Assembly: GCA_930367215.1 (NCBI GenBank)
Contig: OV884056.1
Span: 195,093,310 to 195,157,309 of the forward strand
DNA length: 64,000 bases
Direction: 5' to 3'
From: Pollenia angustigena
Taxonomy: Eukaryota; Arthropoda; Insecta; Diptera; Polleniidae
Below are positions 25,425 through 36,463 of this stretch, piece after piece. The position numbers and the translations under genes are program-made. The notes under the pieces are model-generated. The model searched no databases. It was given only the letters and a program-made list of their open reading frames with translations, and was not told the DNA's origin. How positions within the stretch are numbered: position 1 is the first letter of the stretch; each line of letters opens with the position of its first letter.

Positions 25425-26745
25425 TTCTATTCGATAATTTTTGACGAACGCACGGAATTGTCCGGGAAAAGCCAGATTTCCTTATCTTTAAAATATTTAA
25501 ACATACAACAAACAGTTGTTAGGGAAGAATTTTTTGGCTTTGTTGTAAACGCATTTGAATTGATGCGATGACACTATCATCAATAGTTCTTAAAACTTTG
25601 ACAAATTTTGGTCTTGACCTAAAACATTGTGTAGGAGTTGGAACTGATGGGTGTCCTTTGATGTCAGCAGAAAATGGAGCTGTTAAAAAATTCTGGAAAC
25701 CGCGACAAATGCGAAACAAACGCCTTGCTATTCCCATAAATCAAACAACTCAATTTCTAAAAGCAATAAAGTGCCATTAATACAAAAAGTTGTATCATTT
25801 GTTAAGGCAAAACACTGTTTTAGTAAAGTATTTGGGAGCCAAACTCTCTACATTATGCGAGACAAGATGGGTGGACCGCCACGACTCAGCTTTACACTTT
25901 GCAACAAGTGTACATCATATAGTAGATGCTTTGGAAAAAATATCTGAGTGGAAAGGTAGAGAGAGATACTTCATCAAAAGCCTTATATTAAGGAACTGAC
26001 TTAGAACTTTTGAATTTATTTGCGGAATAAACATATTAAGTATGATACTAATTGTAACACAGCCGCTTAGTATCATTTAACAAAAGCACGATATAGATCT
26101 TCAAAAAGGATCAAGCCTTAGCAAAACTTTAATCATGTGCCTTGAAGAAAGAAGAAATAAAGCCGAAGAACAATTTAAAGCGATTTTTGAAAAAGTTAAA
26201 GTTATTTGCGTTCAAATCGAGGTTCCAATCTAAAAGACAAGATTTGAACGAAGTAATCACATCCAAAATGTTGAAGATTACTACCGAGTTATAGGTTTCA
26301 TTCTCTTATTGAATTTATTTTAGAAGATCTCAGAATAAGTTTCCAATAGATATCCTTAATGTATTGAACATACCAAAACTTCTGCTCAAAGTGTAATCAA
26401 GTCATATACAGATACAAAACTTTTAAAACCACAACTCGAGATAAACACCTACTAACATCTAAACTTGAACCTGAAATGTAGCATTGGCAACAAACATGGA
26501 AAATATCTGAAAATCTATCAGATAACGTTGTAGATGCTTTAATAAACTGTGATGAAGATATCAACCCAAATCTAAGACAAATATTTCAAATTTTCGTTTC
26601 AATGCTCGTCAGTAATGCTACGAGCGAGCGGTAATTTCCTACCCTTCGTCGAATAAAAACATGGCTCAGATCAACAATGACAAACTGAACATAGACTGTT
26701 CTATCTAAATTTGCCTCACAAGGAAATCATAAATTGCTTATTTAA
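25425..26745 (+). pseudogene. hAT transposase pseudogene (DUF4371 / hAT dimerisation type)
   Basis: Fragments on the plus strand in shifting frames follow the order of a hAT transposase of the ZMYM/52-kDa-repressor-like type. Near 25430-25560 is a segment reading SIIFDERTELSGK then VVREEFFGF. At 25568-25700 GLDLKHCVGVGTDGCPLMS matches the region around the catalytic core. At 25830-25960 comes LSTLCETRWVDRHDS with an acidic helix after it. At 26600-26700 comes the C-terminal dimerisation signature NATSER followed by a sequence resembling LRRIKTWLRST. Several frameshifts and stops separate these blocks (for example near 25571, 25780, 26000 and 26230), so no full protein can be made. The N-terminal zinc finger part is not seen and may have been lost. 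The role when intact would be cut-and-paste transposition of the surrounding element. Family assignment is by remembered motif pattern, not by a search. Confidence 0.8.
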
Positions 26746-26804
26746 AAAGATTAGTTTATTTTAATTTATATTGAATATTTAATTTAACCTTATTGTTGAG
26801 TTTT

Positions 26805-27402
26805 TATACCCACACCACAATAGTGGAGAGGGTATTATGCATTTGTGCTGATGTGTGTAACGCCTTAAAATATTGGTCCTAGACCCACCTTAAAGTATAC
26901 CGATCGTCTTAGAATCACTTTTTGAGTCGAACTAACGATGTCCGTCCGGCTGGCAGGCTGGCTGGCTGGCTGGTTGGCTGGCTGTCCATGTAACCTTGTG
27001 CGAAAAGTATAGGTCGCAACTTTGAAGATAATTTGATGAAATTTGGGTCATAGGTTCTTATTGGCACAAGGACCAAGCCTATTGAAAATGTGCTGAATCG
27101 TAAGACCACGAGGGAAGATAGGGAAATTTCTTCCTCTCAGAAACTATCAAACCGATTTCAATGAAATTTAAAACATAGATAAAACCATATCTATATGGAC
27201 ACATTAGCTACACAGTTTTTCAAAAATAGGACCACAACGGGAGGTAGGGGGCAATTTCTGCCTCTCACAAACTTTCAAACCGATTTTTATGAAGTTAATA
27301 AACATAGATAAATCTATATTCATAAGCATGATGTGTTTTTAAATACTGTGGTGTAGGGTATCATATGGTCGGGCTTGACCGACTATACTTTCTTACTTGT
27401 TT
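26805..27402. mobile_element. Microsatellite-bearing dispersed repeat, copy 1
   Basis: It starts TATACCCACACCACAATAG and ends with GGGCTTGACCGACTATAC followed by TTTCTTACTTGT. It carries a (GGCT)n tract at about 26944-26985 next to GTCCGTCC. A second copy with the same ends lies at 59929-60640. The layout resembles the microsatellite-seeding mini-me/DINE-type repeats described in flies, but I cannot confirm the class. It sits in the 3' part of the hAT relic. A reverse-strand frame across the GGCT tract (SQPASQPA-type peptide) is a translation of the microsatellite and not a gene. Confidence 0.8.
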
Positions 27403-27524
27403 TTTTAATATAATATACACAAATTGCTTTTAATAAACTTTTAAAAAGAAAAATTTTTTTTTGTATCATAAAAAGTTTCCCCCGCCCCCCTAAGGCTCAA
27501 GCTGGATCCGCGCCTGGTATTAAG

Positions 27525-27867
27525 AAATTAATCCCATTTTAGATATTTTAAGTCCGACACGTACTAAAAGTAAATGAAAAAAACTAAAATTTAGTTTTTT
27601 CTTTCTCTATGCAAAGTTCTTACCAAATAGGACTTCTCTGAAACTAAGATACAATGTCAAGGTGGTTAAAATATTGTTCAGATTTTCCAAGCAAAGTTCA
27701 TTTCACAAAATATTTTAGTTTAATTAAATGTGCACCAGTAAACACATTAATGGTATCAGTTAGTTATTTTTTGATATTCATATTATTTTCTGCAGTAATG
27801 TTGTTGATATAAGTAAACTTTTAATTCACTTGATTATATTTTTAATTAAAACTGATTTTATTATTGA
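27525..27867. other. AT-rich sequence without recognisable feature
   Basis: Between the hAT target duplication and the LINE fragment I see no gene or repeat end. Confidence 0.5.
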
Positions 27868-29327
27868 TTACGTATAAAAGTTGCTGCTATTCATAAACCT
27901 GAGGCTGTAGCACGTAAATACGACGTAGTAAAGTTAAAAAATCCACAAACTCTTAACAGCTACGTACAAGAGCTGAGAAATGGATTAGCTGTGCAACAAC
28001 CCCATCCTACCTCTGAGTGGCCCTTAATTAAAAAAAGTTTTGTTGATGCTGCAAAGAAACATATTGGTCCCAAAGTACCTAAGAAAACCCATTGGATGTC
28101 TGATTTAACCTGGAACCTCATTCTTGAAAGGAAAGACCTAAAAGACGAACTTAACGCAGCCAGAACTCTCGGTGAAAAGTCGTCGCGTAAAAAGGCATAC
28201 ACACAACATGATAAGCTGGTCAAACGTAGCGCCAGAAACGACAAAAGAATGTGGTATAATAAGCTTGCATCGGATGCACAAAAAGCCTTAGCCGAGCATA
28301 GATCGAAGGACCTTTATAGCATCACAAAAAAACTCACTGGGAAAAACATCTCAAACACAAGACCGCTAAGAAACGCCCAAGGTGACCTCACAACATCCGC
28401 GCAAGATCAGCTAGAAATATGGAAGCAACATTATTCCAATATGCTTTCCACTACAACTCCCACCCACCCAAATATGTGTACCTGCGACTCTCACTTAATA
28501 CGGCATGATATTTCCATTGAATGCCCAGATGTAGCAGAAGTTGTTGATGCAGTTGATTCCTTAAAAGCGAATAAGGCCCCTGGGGCCGACAATATATCGC
28601 CCGAAATGCTTAAAGCCGACTCTCAAACCACAGCCAACATATTGCTTCCCCTTACCCAGAACTTCTGGCGCACACAAGAACTTGACTCAAAGCTAAAAGA
28701 AGGCCTTATCGTAAATATTCCAAAAAAAGGTGACCTGAAAAACTTTAAGAACTGGCGGGGCATCACCATCCTTAGCGCAACCAATAAAGTTATTGCACAA
28801 ATTATTAACAAGAGAATATCTGACACTGTACTAAAGGACCTAAGACCCGAACAAGCTGGCTTCCGACCCCAAAAATCTTGTATAGACCACATCAATAGTC
28901 TCCGAATAATCATAGAACAATCGAAAGAACTTCGTTTTCCGCTCTACCTGTTGTTTATAGATTTTGAAAAAGCTTTTGATACCCTGAATCAAAACGCAAT
29001 ATGGAGTGCTCTAGCTTGCAAAGGGGTCCCACCCAAAATCATAAGCCTTACTCAGGAGCTGTACCGTAATGTTAAATGTCGTGTTGTCCACAATAATGCT
29101 CTGAGCAACAGTTTCGATGTTGTAGCTGGTGTTCGCCAGGGTTGTGTTCTGTCGCCCTTGCTGTTTAACATCGTTCTAGATGATATAGTTCGCAATGCTA
29201 CTAAAGCAAAGAGAGGTATCAACTGGGGTCTTAACCAATAGCTCGAGAGCCTAGAATATGCTGATGATATCTGCCTGCTTGCACACAGTTATAAAGATAT
29301 GACATCTAAGTTGAAATGCATCTGTTA
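27868..29327 (+). pseudogene. Non-LTR retrotransposon (LINE) endonuclease-RT fragment, truncated at both ends
   Basis: An open frame runs from about 27868 (after a TGA at 27865) to a TAG at 29239, then reads on in the same frame through LEYADDICLLA to another stop near 29325. The first 40 residues (VARKYDVVKLKN, LNSYVQELRNGLA) resemble the linker after the endonuclease domain, so the endonuclease itself is lost. Reverse transcriptase blocks follow in order: KANKAPGADNISPEMLK near 28566, VNIPKKGDLKNFKNWRGI near 28713, EQAGFRPQKSCIDH near 28848, FIDFEKAFDTL near 28955, GVRQGCVLSPLLFN near 29130, and the catalytic YADD at 29257-29268. The stop at 29239 lies ten codons before YADD. Thumb and C-terminal region are missing. 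The remaining 416 codons are otherwise uninterrupted, so it may be a fairly young copy. Clade is not assigned with confidence (RTE-like or Jockey-like). Confidence 0.9.
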
Positions 29328-30773
29328 ACTGTTAACCTTTTATCATTTATTCCAAAATTCATACTATAAACTTGAATAAAAAAAAAAATCAAACATTTTT
29401 AAAAACTAAAAAAATAATATCATTAAAATACTTGAATTTATTATTTGATTTATAATCACATTAACATAAAAAGAATTTGCCACAGTTACAATTTCGTTAA
29501 AAAAAAAGAATTAATTTCGAACTACAATAGAATCCAATGACACTACAAGAAAAAACTCTTTAGAAACAAACCACCACCAAAACCACAAATGGTCTTTTAT
29601 TTAGCTCTTTTTTCGCAGTTTGGTGTTTTTCAAAGTATGCGATATTAAAGGCAGCCAAAAATACAAACAAAATCGAATCAACTGATTCAACATTATTATT
29701 ATATCATTAAATAATGAATGAACTAACTACCTTGCCAATAGGCCACAAAGAAGAATAACTACAAAAATAAAAAAAATAAACTAACAAAAATCGAACAATA
29801 TAAAACGAAATGAAATAAAATAAAATAAAATAAATACATACATAATCTCTAATTGACACAAATACTTCACAATTTCCAGTCGAAATTAAAATCGCATTAA
29901 TAATGAGCATTTTGGTATTCCAAATGCAATTAAATATTTGTTGATTGGTTAAGAAAATTTTAAGTAAAAGTGAAATTTTTTTTTTTTAAAGAAATCTTTT
30001 GAAATAATTTTTTTTTATGAAAGACCAGAAAAGATGTCAGTATTTAAATATTGTTACGAGTTTTAGTTGTTGCCAAAAAAAATAATAAATTGACCTTTAG
30101 CTTTCACAATATTGTTGTTCTTATCTTATTTTAATTGTAAATGGTGTAACAATGTCGTAGCTGGTGTTTGACTTTGCCCGCTACTATAAGTTTGTTTATG
30201 CTGCTGCTGGTTTTTTAGTTGGTTAAAGAACATTCAACAAGCAAAAAAAAAAAAAAAAAATTGTAGCAGTAACATTTAATTAAGATGAAATTGTGAAATA
30301 ACCTTCGGCACTATTGTGCAGATTTTCAAAAGCACCACAACAAGAGAACACAAAAATGTACTTAATTAATCAATAAAGTCTTAGTACCCTATAGCATTTC
30401 CCTTAAAACTAGGTTCTCAATAAGTTGCTGGAGGAAAAATTCTCATTGATTTTTTATGGCAAAATAAATATTTTAGATCTTGCGGAAAGTAAGTCTTTAA
30501 ACTTCTAAACTACAATATTTATCGTATTTATGCGTATTTATCTTAAGAAGCACTTGCAACTTAGCATTACACTCTGAAAGGACACCTCTTTAAAAGGCTT
30601 TGGTGTTTAAAATGTTTGATATTTTTTGTGTGCTGTTGGAATTTAGTAGTGGGGATGAGATAACTTTGCCTCCTTACCCTACGTTTCCACAAGCAGTGCA
30701 ACTTCATTTTTTGTAAAATGTCGGCATCAACTAAACTTCTAGCTTTTGTTTTTAAATCGTTTCATCTATATAC
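29328..30773. other. AT-rich non-coding stretch with simple repeats
   Basis: It includes a short (TAAAA)n run near 29808-29832 and a poly-A run near 30244-30260. I see no gene, RNA or clear element ends. Confidence 0.5.
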
Positions 30774-31226
30774 TAGAGTTGTCAATTATTCGACTTTAAA
30801 CTTCGTTCGAATAATTCAAATAATCGTTTTTGTTCGTTCGATCAAACGATTAAATATTAAAAATTATTCGATTAATTAATGCGAATAACGAATAAAAAAT
30901 ATTGTTTTTACAAAAATATTCCGTATTTTTAATAGATACATCCGTCTTTGACTTCTGCTTTTTTAATGCGTAAAACTTTTCATGTTAACTCCGATAATAC
31001 TTTGGATTTTCGAAAAGCCTTTGCAGACGTTCCATCTTCAACATTCAGTTTCTTCTACAGAACAATTACTGTCTCTCTTTATGTATTTTTCCACTGGACC
31101 AAGTTCGGCCATTTTTGAAATATGTTCAATGAGTAATTAACACGGTTTTTGCTTACTTAACATAGATATTAATTATAATCAGGGCTATGGCTACAATATT
31201 TTTTAGCTTTCCTACATTGTGTAAAG

Positions 31227-32276
31227 GGTGGCATGTCATAACGTCCAGTGTCATAGTGTCCATGGACGTTATGACACTCCAAAAAGTGTCATAGTGTCCA
31301 TGGACATTATGACACTTTCAAAAGTGTCATAACGTCCATGGACACTATGACACTTTGCAAATGGACATTATGACACTTTCAAAAGTGTCATTAGGTCCAT
31401 AAATACTAAAGAAGTTAAATACAAAAAAATGATCTGCATACACGCAGAGAAAAACATGTTTCATTATGGTCCCAGCCAACAAAACTATTTTTAAAGAAAC
31501 TAATTTAACCATAATATGGTTGTCGGTGACAATGATTTGGTTAAATGAAACATAATATGGTAAACATTTTTTTAAAAATGGTTTTGCTGCTTTTTCACTT
31601 GGTGTATATATTAAATATATAACGAAAACACTTCTGAGCGCAAGGATTTTCTCCTCTATGGTATAACAAATACCGGTTTCGCTAACTAAAGCTTCTCTGC
31701 ACAGCCGGCCTTCGGCCGGGCGCAAGGATTTCCTCCTCTATGGTATAACAAATACCGGCTTCGCTAACTAAAGCTTCTCTGCACAGCCGGCCTTCGGCCG
31801 GGCGCAAGGATTTTCTCTTCTATGGTATAACAAACACCGGCTTCGCTTACTAAAGCTTCTCTGCATAGTCGACTTTCGTTCGAAAACAAGGCAGATTTTA
31901 GAAACTTTACTTAGCGAAGCCGGTGTTTGTTATACCATAGAGAAGAAAATCTTTGCGCCCGGCCGAAGGCCGGCTATGATCCCAAATTTGTTTACATTCT
32001 TGCTTGTAAGAATTTTAGGCATTGTACTTACTTATTTTGATATTTAAAAAAAAATTGTACACATTTTAATATTTTTCATTATAAGTTAAGTTGTGGACAT
32101 TATGACATTTTGCAAAGTGTCATAACGTCCGCGGACGCTATGACATTTCTTTGATGGACGTTATGACACTTTTGAAAGTGTCATAATGTCCATGGACACT
32201 ATGACACTTTCAAAAGTGTCATAACGTCCATGGACACTATGACACTGGACGTTATGACATGCCACCGTGTAAAGGG
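31227..32276. mobile_element. Foldback-like element FB-1 with long internally repetitive inverted ends
   Basis: Ends are GGTGGCATGTCATAACG at 31227 and its complement ending at 32276, flanked by GTGTAAAG on both sides (31219-31226 and 32277-32284). The arms contain repeated dyads of the form GTGTCATAACGTCCATGGAC in both orientations. Further inside are 82-bp tandem units (starts at 31639, 31721 and 31803) containing the GC-rich palindrome GCCGGCCTTCGGCCGG, with an inverted unit at about 31905-31977. No transposase. Long arms with sub-repeats and an 8-9-bp target duplication match the architecture of Drosophila Foldback elements; the sequence itself is not one I recognise. Confidence 0.85.
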
Positions 32277-32364
32277 AGGTCCAACCATAATGCACGATGT
32301 TAATTGTAAGTCGCAACTTAACGGCAAGATTTTTATCCAACTTTCTTTGTTTCAGTGTTGAACA

Positions 32365-33260
32365 AATTTGACCACTTGTTGAGCAGCGCGTTAAGATTGT
32401 TGAAGTCTTTTACGAATATGGGCCTTCAAATCAAAACGTATTTCGTGTACTTCGTGAAACACACATTTACCTCAGTATATTCTTTAACATGCAGAATTAC
32501 CACATTTGGGCAAATGAGAATCCACAAGAGATTGTTGAAAAGAGGATGCTTCCACAAAGAGTGACTGTTTGGTGGGGTTTTTGGGCTGGCGGCGTCCTCG
32601 AGCCGCACTTTTTCGAAATTGGCGAAATTGACTATCGCGAGATGATAACATAGGGCACGATCCGATAAAACAATAATTATAATAATCAGTATTGTGGCTA
32701 TTTTGTTGAACTATTTATGGTTTTTAATCCAAAAATTTTTTAATTAGGCTAAAGTTCATCAAATTTAATTTTCATTAAATTATTTTTATGAAGAAAGGAA
32801 TTTTACAACATGAAATTAATTAAAATTTATTGATAATTTTTCATTCTTGATAATAATTTTATAATTTTTTTTATTGTGTGACTATAACTTTTGTGGAGTA
32901 TTTGACAATTTGTTGACCCAAATCTTATTCACTGATATAAATACATATATAAACATTTGAAAAAACTTATCCAGCGCAGTGATACATTTACGAGCATACC
33001 GGGACTTATTGTTGCCAGACATTGAGGATATGGACATGGAAGATATGTGGTTCAAGCAGAATGGTTCCACTTGCCACACAGTCAACGAAACAATGCACTT
33101 TTGCGCGAGAACAATTCAAGAGCTAAAGGATGAGATTATTCTGCCTATTCAAGATATTTAACCTTAATTATTTCTCAGTCATCGAAAATATGACCATCGG
33201 AAAGATGTATACCACCGAAGCCGTGGCGAGCATTTGGCCGATATTTTCTTTCACCCCTAT
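32365..33260 (+). pseudogene. Mariner-family transposase pseudogene A
   Basis: Pieces in different frames match a mariner/Tc1 (IS630-type) DDE transposase: a helix-turn-helix start near 32385 (ALRLLKSFTNMGLQI), then NYHIWANENPQEIVEKRMLPQ and TVWWGFWAGGV near 32500-32600, a break by the AT-rich insertion, then DMDMEDMWFKQNGSTCHT near 33028-33075, and IQELKDEI near 33112. The usual QQDG motif with the second catalytic Asp reads KQNG, so the active site is lost. A large section between that motif and the C-terminus is deleted. Non-functional. Confidence 0.8.
32673..32858 (-). repeat. AT-rich tail of the tRNA-like SINE family inserted in mariner A
   Basis: The stretch containing TTATGAAGAAAGGAATTTTACA and ending TTTCATTCTTGA matches the AT-rich part shared by repeats at 52113, 52605 and 63299. 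The tRNA-like head is missing here. Confidence 0.7.
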
Positions 33261-34380
33261 TTGTTATAGATCTTTATAAAATAATAAAAAATATTGAAAA
33301 AATTTTCAGAAAACTTTTAGGTTTTATTTACAATTAACATCGGGCGTTTTGGTTGGACCAGCCTCTAGAATCACTAAAAAGGTATAAGAATAAATCAAAT
33401 TCTAAGCTTTTTTTTTTGTTCGAGTAATCGACATAATTTAATCGATTTATTCGTTATTCGCAAATCACCATTTTAAAATTATTCGAACAAGATTTTGGTT
33501 TTGTTTGATCGATTAATCGAATTATTCTTAATCGGTTGACTTTATAATTTTTGCTTTTTAAAATTTTTTCTAAATGCCTGAAATTTATGTTTAAAAATAC
33601 CATTGAGATACGTTGTTGCATAGTTGTGTTCAACTATAAACATAATTTTTATTTTACTAAGTACATACTAGAGTTGTCAATTATTCGCCTTTCAGCTTTG
33701 TTCGAATAATTCAAATAATTGCTTTTGTTCGTTCGATCTAAAGACTAAATCTGAAAAATAATTCGATTAATCGATGAGAATAACGAATAAAAAAAATTAC
33801 ATATTTTAAATAAGATACATCCGTCCGTTAATTTACAACAGTGATAACCAAGCCCCGAACGCACGCACACAAAGATATTATGTGCTTGTGTGCGGTCGCA
33901 GAGACCGATGATAGTCTGATGTTTTGAAACGAACAAAGTTGTAATATACATGTGAATTGCCGACCGTGTCTGTGTGAAAATACGATTATTGACTGGCTCG
34001 CGAGTCTATGGAGTGGTTATCACTGATTTACAACTATGGAAAATCTTCCATTTTCTTCTTTATTTTTTCTCAAATCCACTATGACTTCTTTTTTTGATAC
34101 GTACAACTTTTCATCTAAGCTCCATATCGTTGTATTACTTAAAGGAATCGTAAAATCCTTAATTCTTAAATAATCCGATACAACTTTTGATTTATGAAAG
34201 GCGTTTGCAAACCTTCCATCTTCAGTTCAGCCAAACTTCTGCGAACAACTTCTGCTATAAAACAACCGCTGTCTCTCTGTTTATATTTTTCAATTGGAAG
34301 AAGTTCGGCATATTTCTATGCCGTTGGATTATCTTCTACTACATCGTTTTCTATTGTAATATTGTAACAAATATGTTCAC

Positions 34381-36463
34381 TAGAGTGGGTCAATTTGTTC
34401 GGGCCCAAAAAAAGTGACAAAGCGTATAGCAAAAAATTAATCTACGACAAATTCTAAGAACTTTTCCTAAAGAAACCATGTTTCTAAAATCAAAATCGAG
34501 CTTCCGGTTTTTGACTTGAAAGTTTGGTGCTCAGAAAATCTGAAAAAAATAATACCTTTTTGGAAATATTTATTGCAATACGTGAATAGTTGGCCTGTGT
34601 CGCTGAAAGACGGCTTGTTAAAAAGGAAATTTTCTCAGCTTTATATATCTGTGCTCATTTTTAGAAAATTCTGTACATAAATAATTGGTTAGGAGATTTT
34701 TGTCAAAATGTTCATAGTCAAGCTGGTAAAATAAAAAAAAAATGTATATTATTTTTTTTAACCCAATTTTCTATTTTAAATTTACTACCTTATTAAAAAA
34801 GAAACTAAATGAAAAAAAAAATAAAATTACCCAATTTATATATGCTTTATGTGTCATAAATGTATTGCTTCAAAGTGGGAACTCGCCATATAAAATTCAT
34901 GTCTTCCGTAAGCGCAATGGTAATTGTGTGAACGATAGAATTACAAACTTTTCAGTTTCTCATTGCCTATTTATTGTTTGTTTTTAAATTATAGCCCTTA
35001 TTATGTAAAAGGCAACGCCAAAGAATTACATTGAAAGCAAAACAAATTCATTAATATTTTGTAATTTTCTGTAACTTTCTGTAGAAAGCAACAACAAAAT
35101 TACAAAATATTTATGAATTTGTTTTTGCATTCAATGTAATTCTTTGGCGTAACGTTGCGAATTATATTATTAGGGCCTATGTTTCTTATTACACCATTTC
35201 CAATTGTATTTCAGAATTTTCTAACTATATTTCAGAAATTTCCATTTTAACTTAAAAAATTTCCAAATGTAGCTTCTGAAGGTGTCCTATTTTATTTCAG
35301 AAATTTCTGTTTTTTTAGCTAATACAATTTTTTAAATTGGAAATGGACGATAGCAATTTGTCTGAGCCGCCATTTACTACAAGTATCTACCGTTTACTGA
35401 TCTAGGGTTACCGGCACATATTCAGGGAACTGAGCGATATGTACAATTGCTTACCAATGTTTCCCACGTGCCATAGAATGTAATCGAGATGATATTTTGG
35501 CAGTTACTATTAAAAGTCGCAACAGAATACCACGAATGGATAGCAAAAAAGATATTGTATGTAAATTGCAGCTATAGGCCGAAACTAAATTTATTTACCC
35601 CGGCCAGTATTTTTTTATACATTTTTATTTTTATATTAATCGGTTCTTTTTTTTAAGTTGTGAATTTTTCCAAAAAATTGCGTTTAAAAAAAAATAGAAT
35701 AATAATAAAAACATTTATTTTTTTATTTTCAGTTTTTGCTTAAATTTTATTTAAAGAAATTTTCGTTTAATTAATTTTTGATTAATCAATTCTGTGGCAT
35801 TTTAACAAAACATCTTAAGTCAAAATTAAAAAGTTGAACAAAATGGTATTAATCGTACGATTTTCATAAGAAACATTTTTGCTTACGTTTTTAAAATTTT
35901 GTATTATGAACAACAACATTTTTCTTTAATTTCGGTTTAATTTATTTTTAACAGAAATGCTTTTTTCACCGAGTTTTTTTAAAATCTTTTTGCTCTCTTA
36001 TCTCCACTTAAGATGTTTTGTCAAAATGCCGCAGAATTATTTTATTTTAATCAATTTTAATTTAAAATTTAGTGATATTATTTTATTTAACTTTTATGTA
36101 TCAAAATTGTAACAGTTTTAGGTTTCTTATCAGCTTGACTATGATTATTTTGACAAAAACCTCTTAACTCATACTGATGTACAGATTTTTCTAAAAATGA
36201 GCGCAGATATAGAAAGCTGAGAGAATTCTCTTTTAAACAAGACCTCTTTCAGCGATACAGGCCAACTATTCACCAATTTCAATAAATATTTCCAAAAAAG
36301 TATTATTTTTTTTCAGATTTACTGAGCACCAAATTTTCAAGTCAAAAACCGGAAGCTCGATTTTGATTTTAGAACCATAGTTTCTTTAGGAAAAGTTCTT
36401 AGAATTTTGCGTAGATTACGATTTTGCTATACGCTTGGTGGGTAAAAAAATTGACCCACTCTA
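34381..36463. mobile_element. hAT-like element with about 340-bp inverted arms
   Basis: Ends TAGAGTGGGTCAATTT at 34381 and its complement ending at 36463 are flanked by ATGTTCAC on both sides (34373-34380 and 36464-36471), a perfect 8-bp duplication. The arms pair, with decay, over about 34381-34728 and 36127-36463 (for example CTTCCGGTTTTTGACTTGAA near 34501 against its complement near 36338). The middle is AT-rich, with no transposase visible, so it is non-autonomous. A hairpin MITE-like insertion lies at 34993-35180. Confidence 0.85.
34993..35180. mobile_element. MITE-like hairpin nested in the long-armed hAT-like element
   Basis: Arms 35016-35067 and 35097-35149 are complementary over about 52 bp with few mismatches (starting CGCCAAAGAATTACATTG), and weaker complementarity extends outwards (TAGCCCTTATTATGTAA against its counterpart near 35165). 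The loop is about 30 nt. No clear target duplication is seen. Confidence 0.65.

Larger units (their letters stand above)
23864..27516 (+). mobile_element. Degenerate hAT-superfamily DNA transposon with ends and target duplication
   Basis: The ends are inverted: CAGGCGCGGATTCAG at 23864-23878 and its complement with one mismatch at 27502-27516. They are flanked by GTTTTAAG (23856-23863) and GTATTAAG (27517-27524), an 8-bp target duplication with one difference, the size typical of hAT elements. Just inside each end is a homopolymer-like run (13 G at the left, C-rich at the right), which also pair as inverted sequence. The middle carries a decayed transposase on the same strand (about 25425-26745). 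Two later insertions lie inside: a repeat at 24058-25291 and a microsatellite-bearing repeat at 26805-27402. The element is not active. Confidence 0.85.
32282..33365 (+). mobile_element. Mariner/Tc1-like element A, decayed, with TA target duplication
   Basis: Inverted ends AAGGGAGGTCCAACCATAAT at 32282 and the complement ending at 33365, with TA on each side (32280-32281 and 33366-33367). The same ends are found on element B at 45151-49585. The transposase inside is broken (see pseudogene). An AT-rich repeat is inserted at about 32673-32858. The corresponding empty site is visible in hAT-like copy II near 37108. Confidence 0.85.
30774..33541. mobile_element. hAT-like non-autonomous element (TAGAGTTGTCA family), copy I
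   Basis: The left end TAGAGTTGTCAATTATTCG at 30774 matches the ends of copies at 33669 and 46844-47995. The right end near 33541 reads AATCGGTTGAC and is damaged in the last few bases. Sub-terminal sequence is rich in ATTCGATTAATCGA-type dyads, so the two ends can pair over more than 100 bp. The interior is shared with the other copies (for example CAGGGCTATGGCTACAATAT near 31183) but encodes nothing recognisable. A mariner (32282-33365) and a Foldback-like element (31227-32276) are inserted inside. The hAT assignment rests on the TAGAG terminus and the perfect 8-bp duplication around copy III. Confidence 0.7.

Noticed and set aside
26915..27109. Reverse-strand frame with SQPTSQPAS-type peptide, also at 59979-60308
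   Set aside because: This is the GGCT microsatellite read in reverse, present in both copies of one dispersed repeat.
27960..28244. 94-residue reverse-strand frame
   Set aside because: Antisense shadow of the LINE reverse transcriptase frame.
31345..31725. 126-residue reverse-strand frame in FB-1
   Set aside because: It runs across tandem and inverted repeats of the Foldback-like element, with no known domain.
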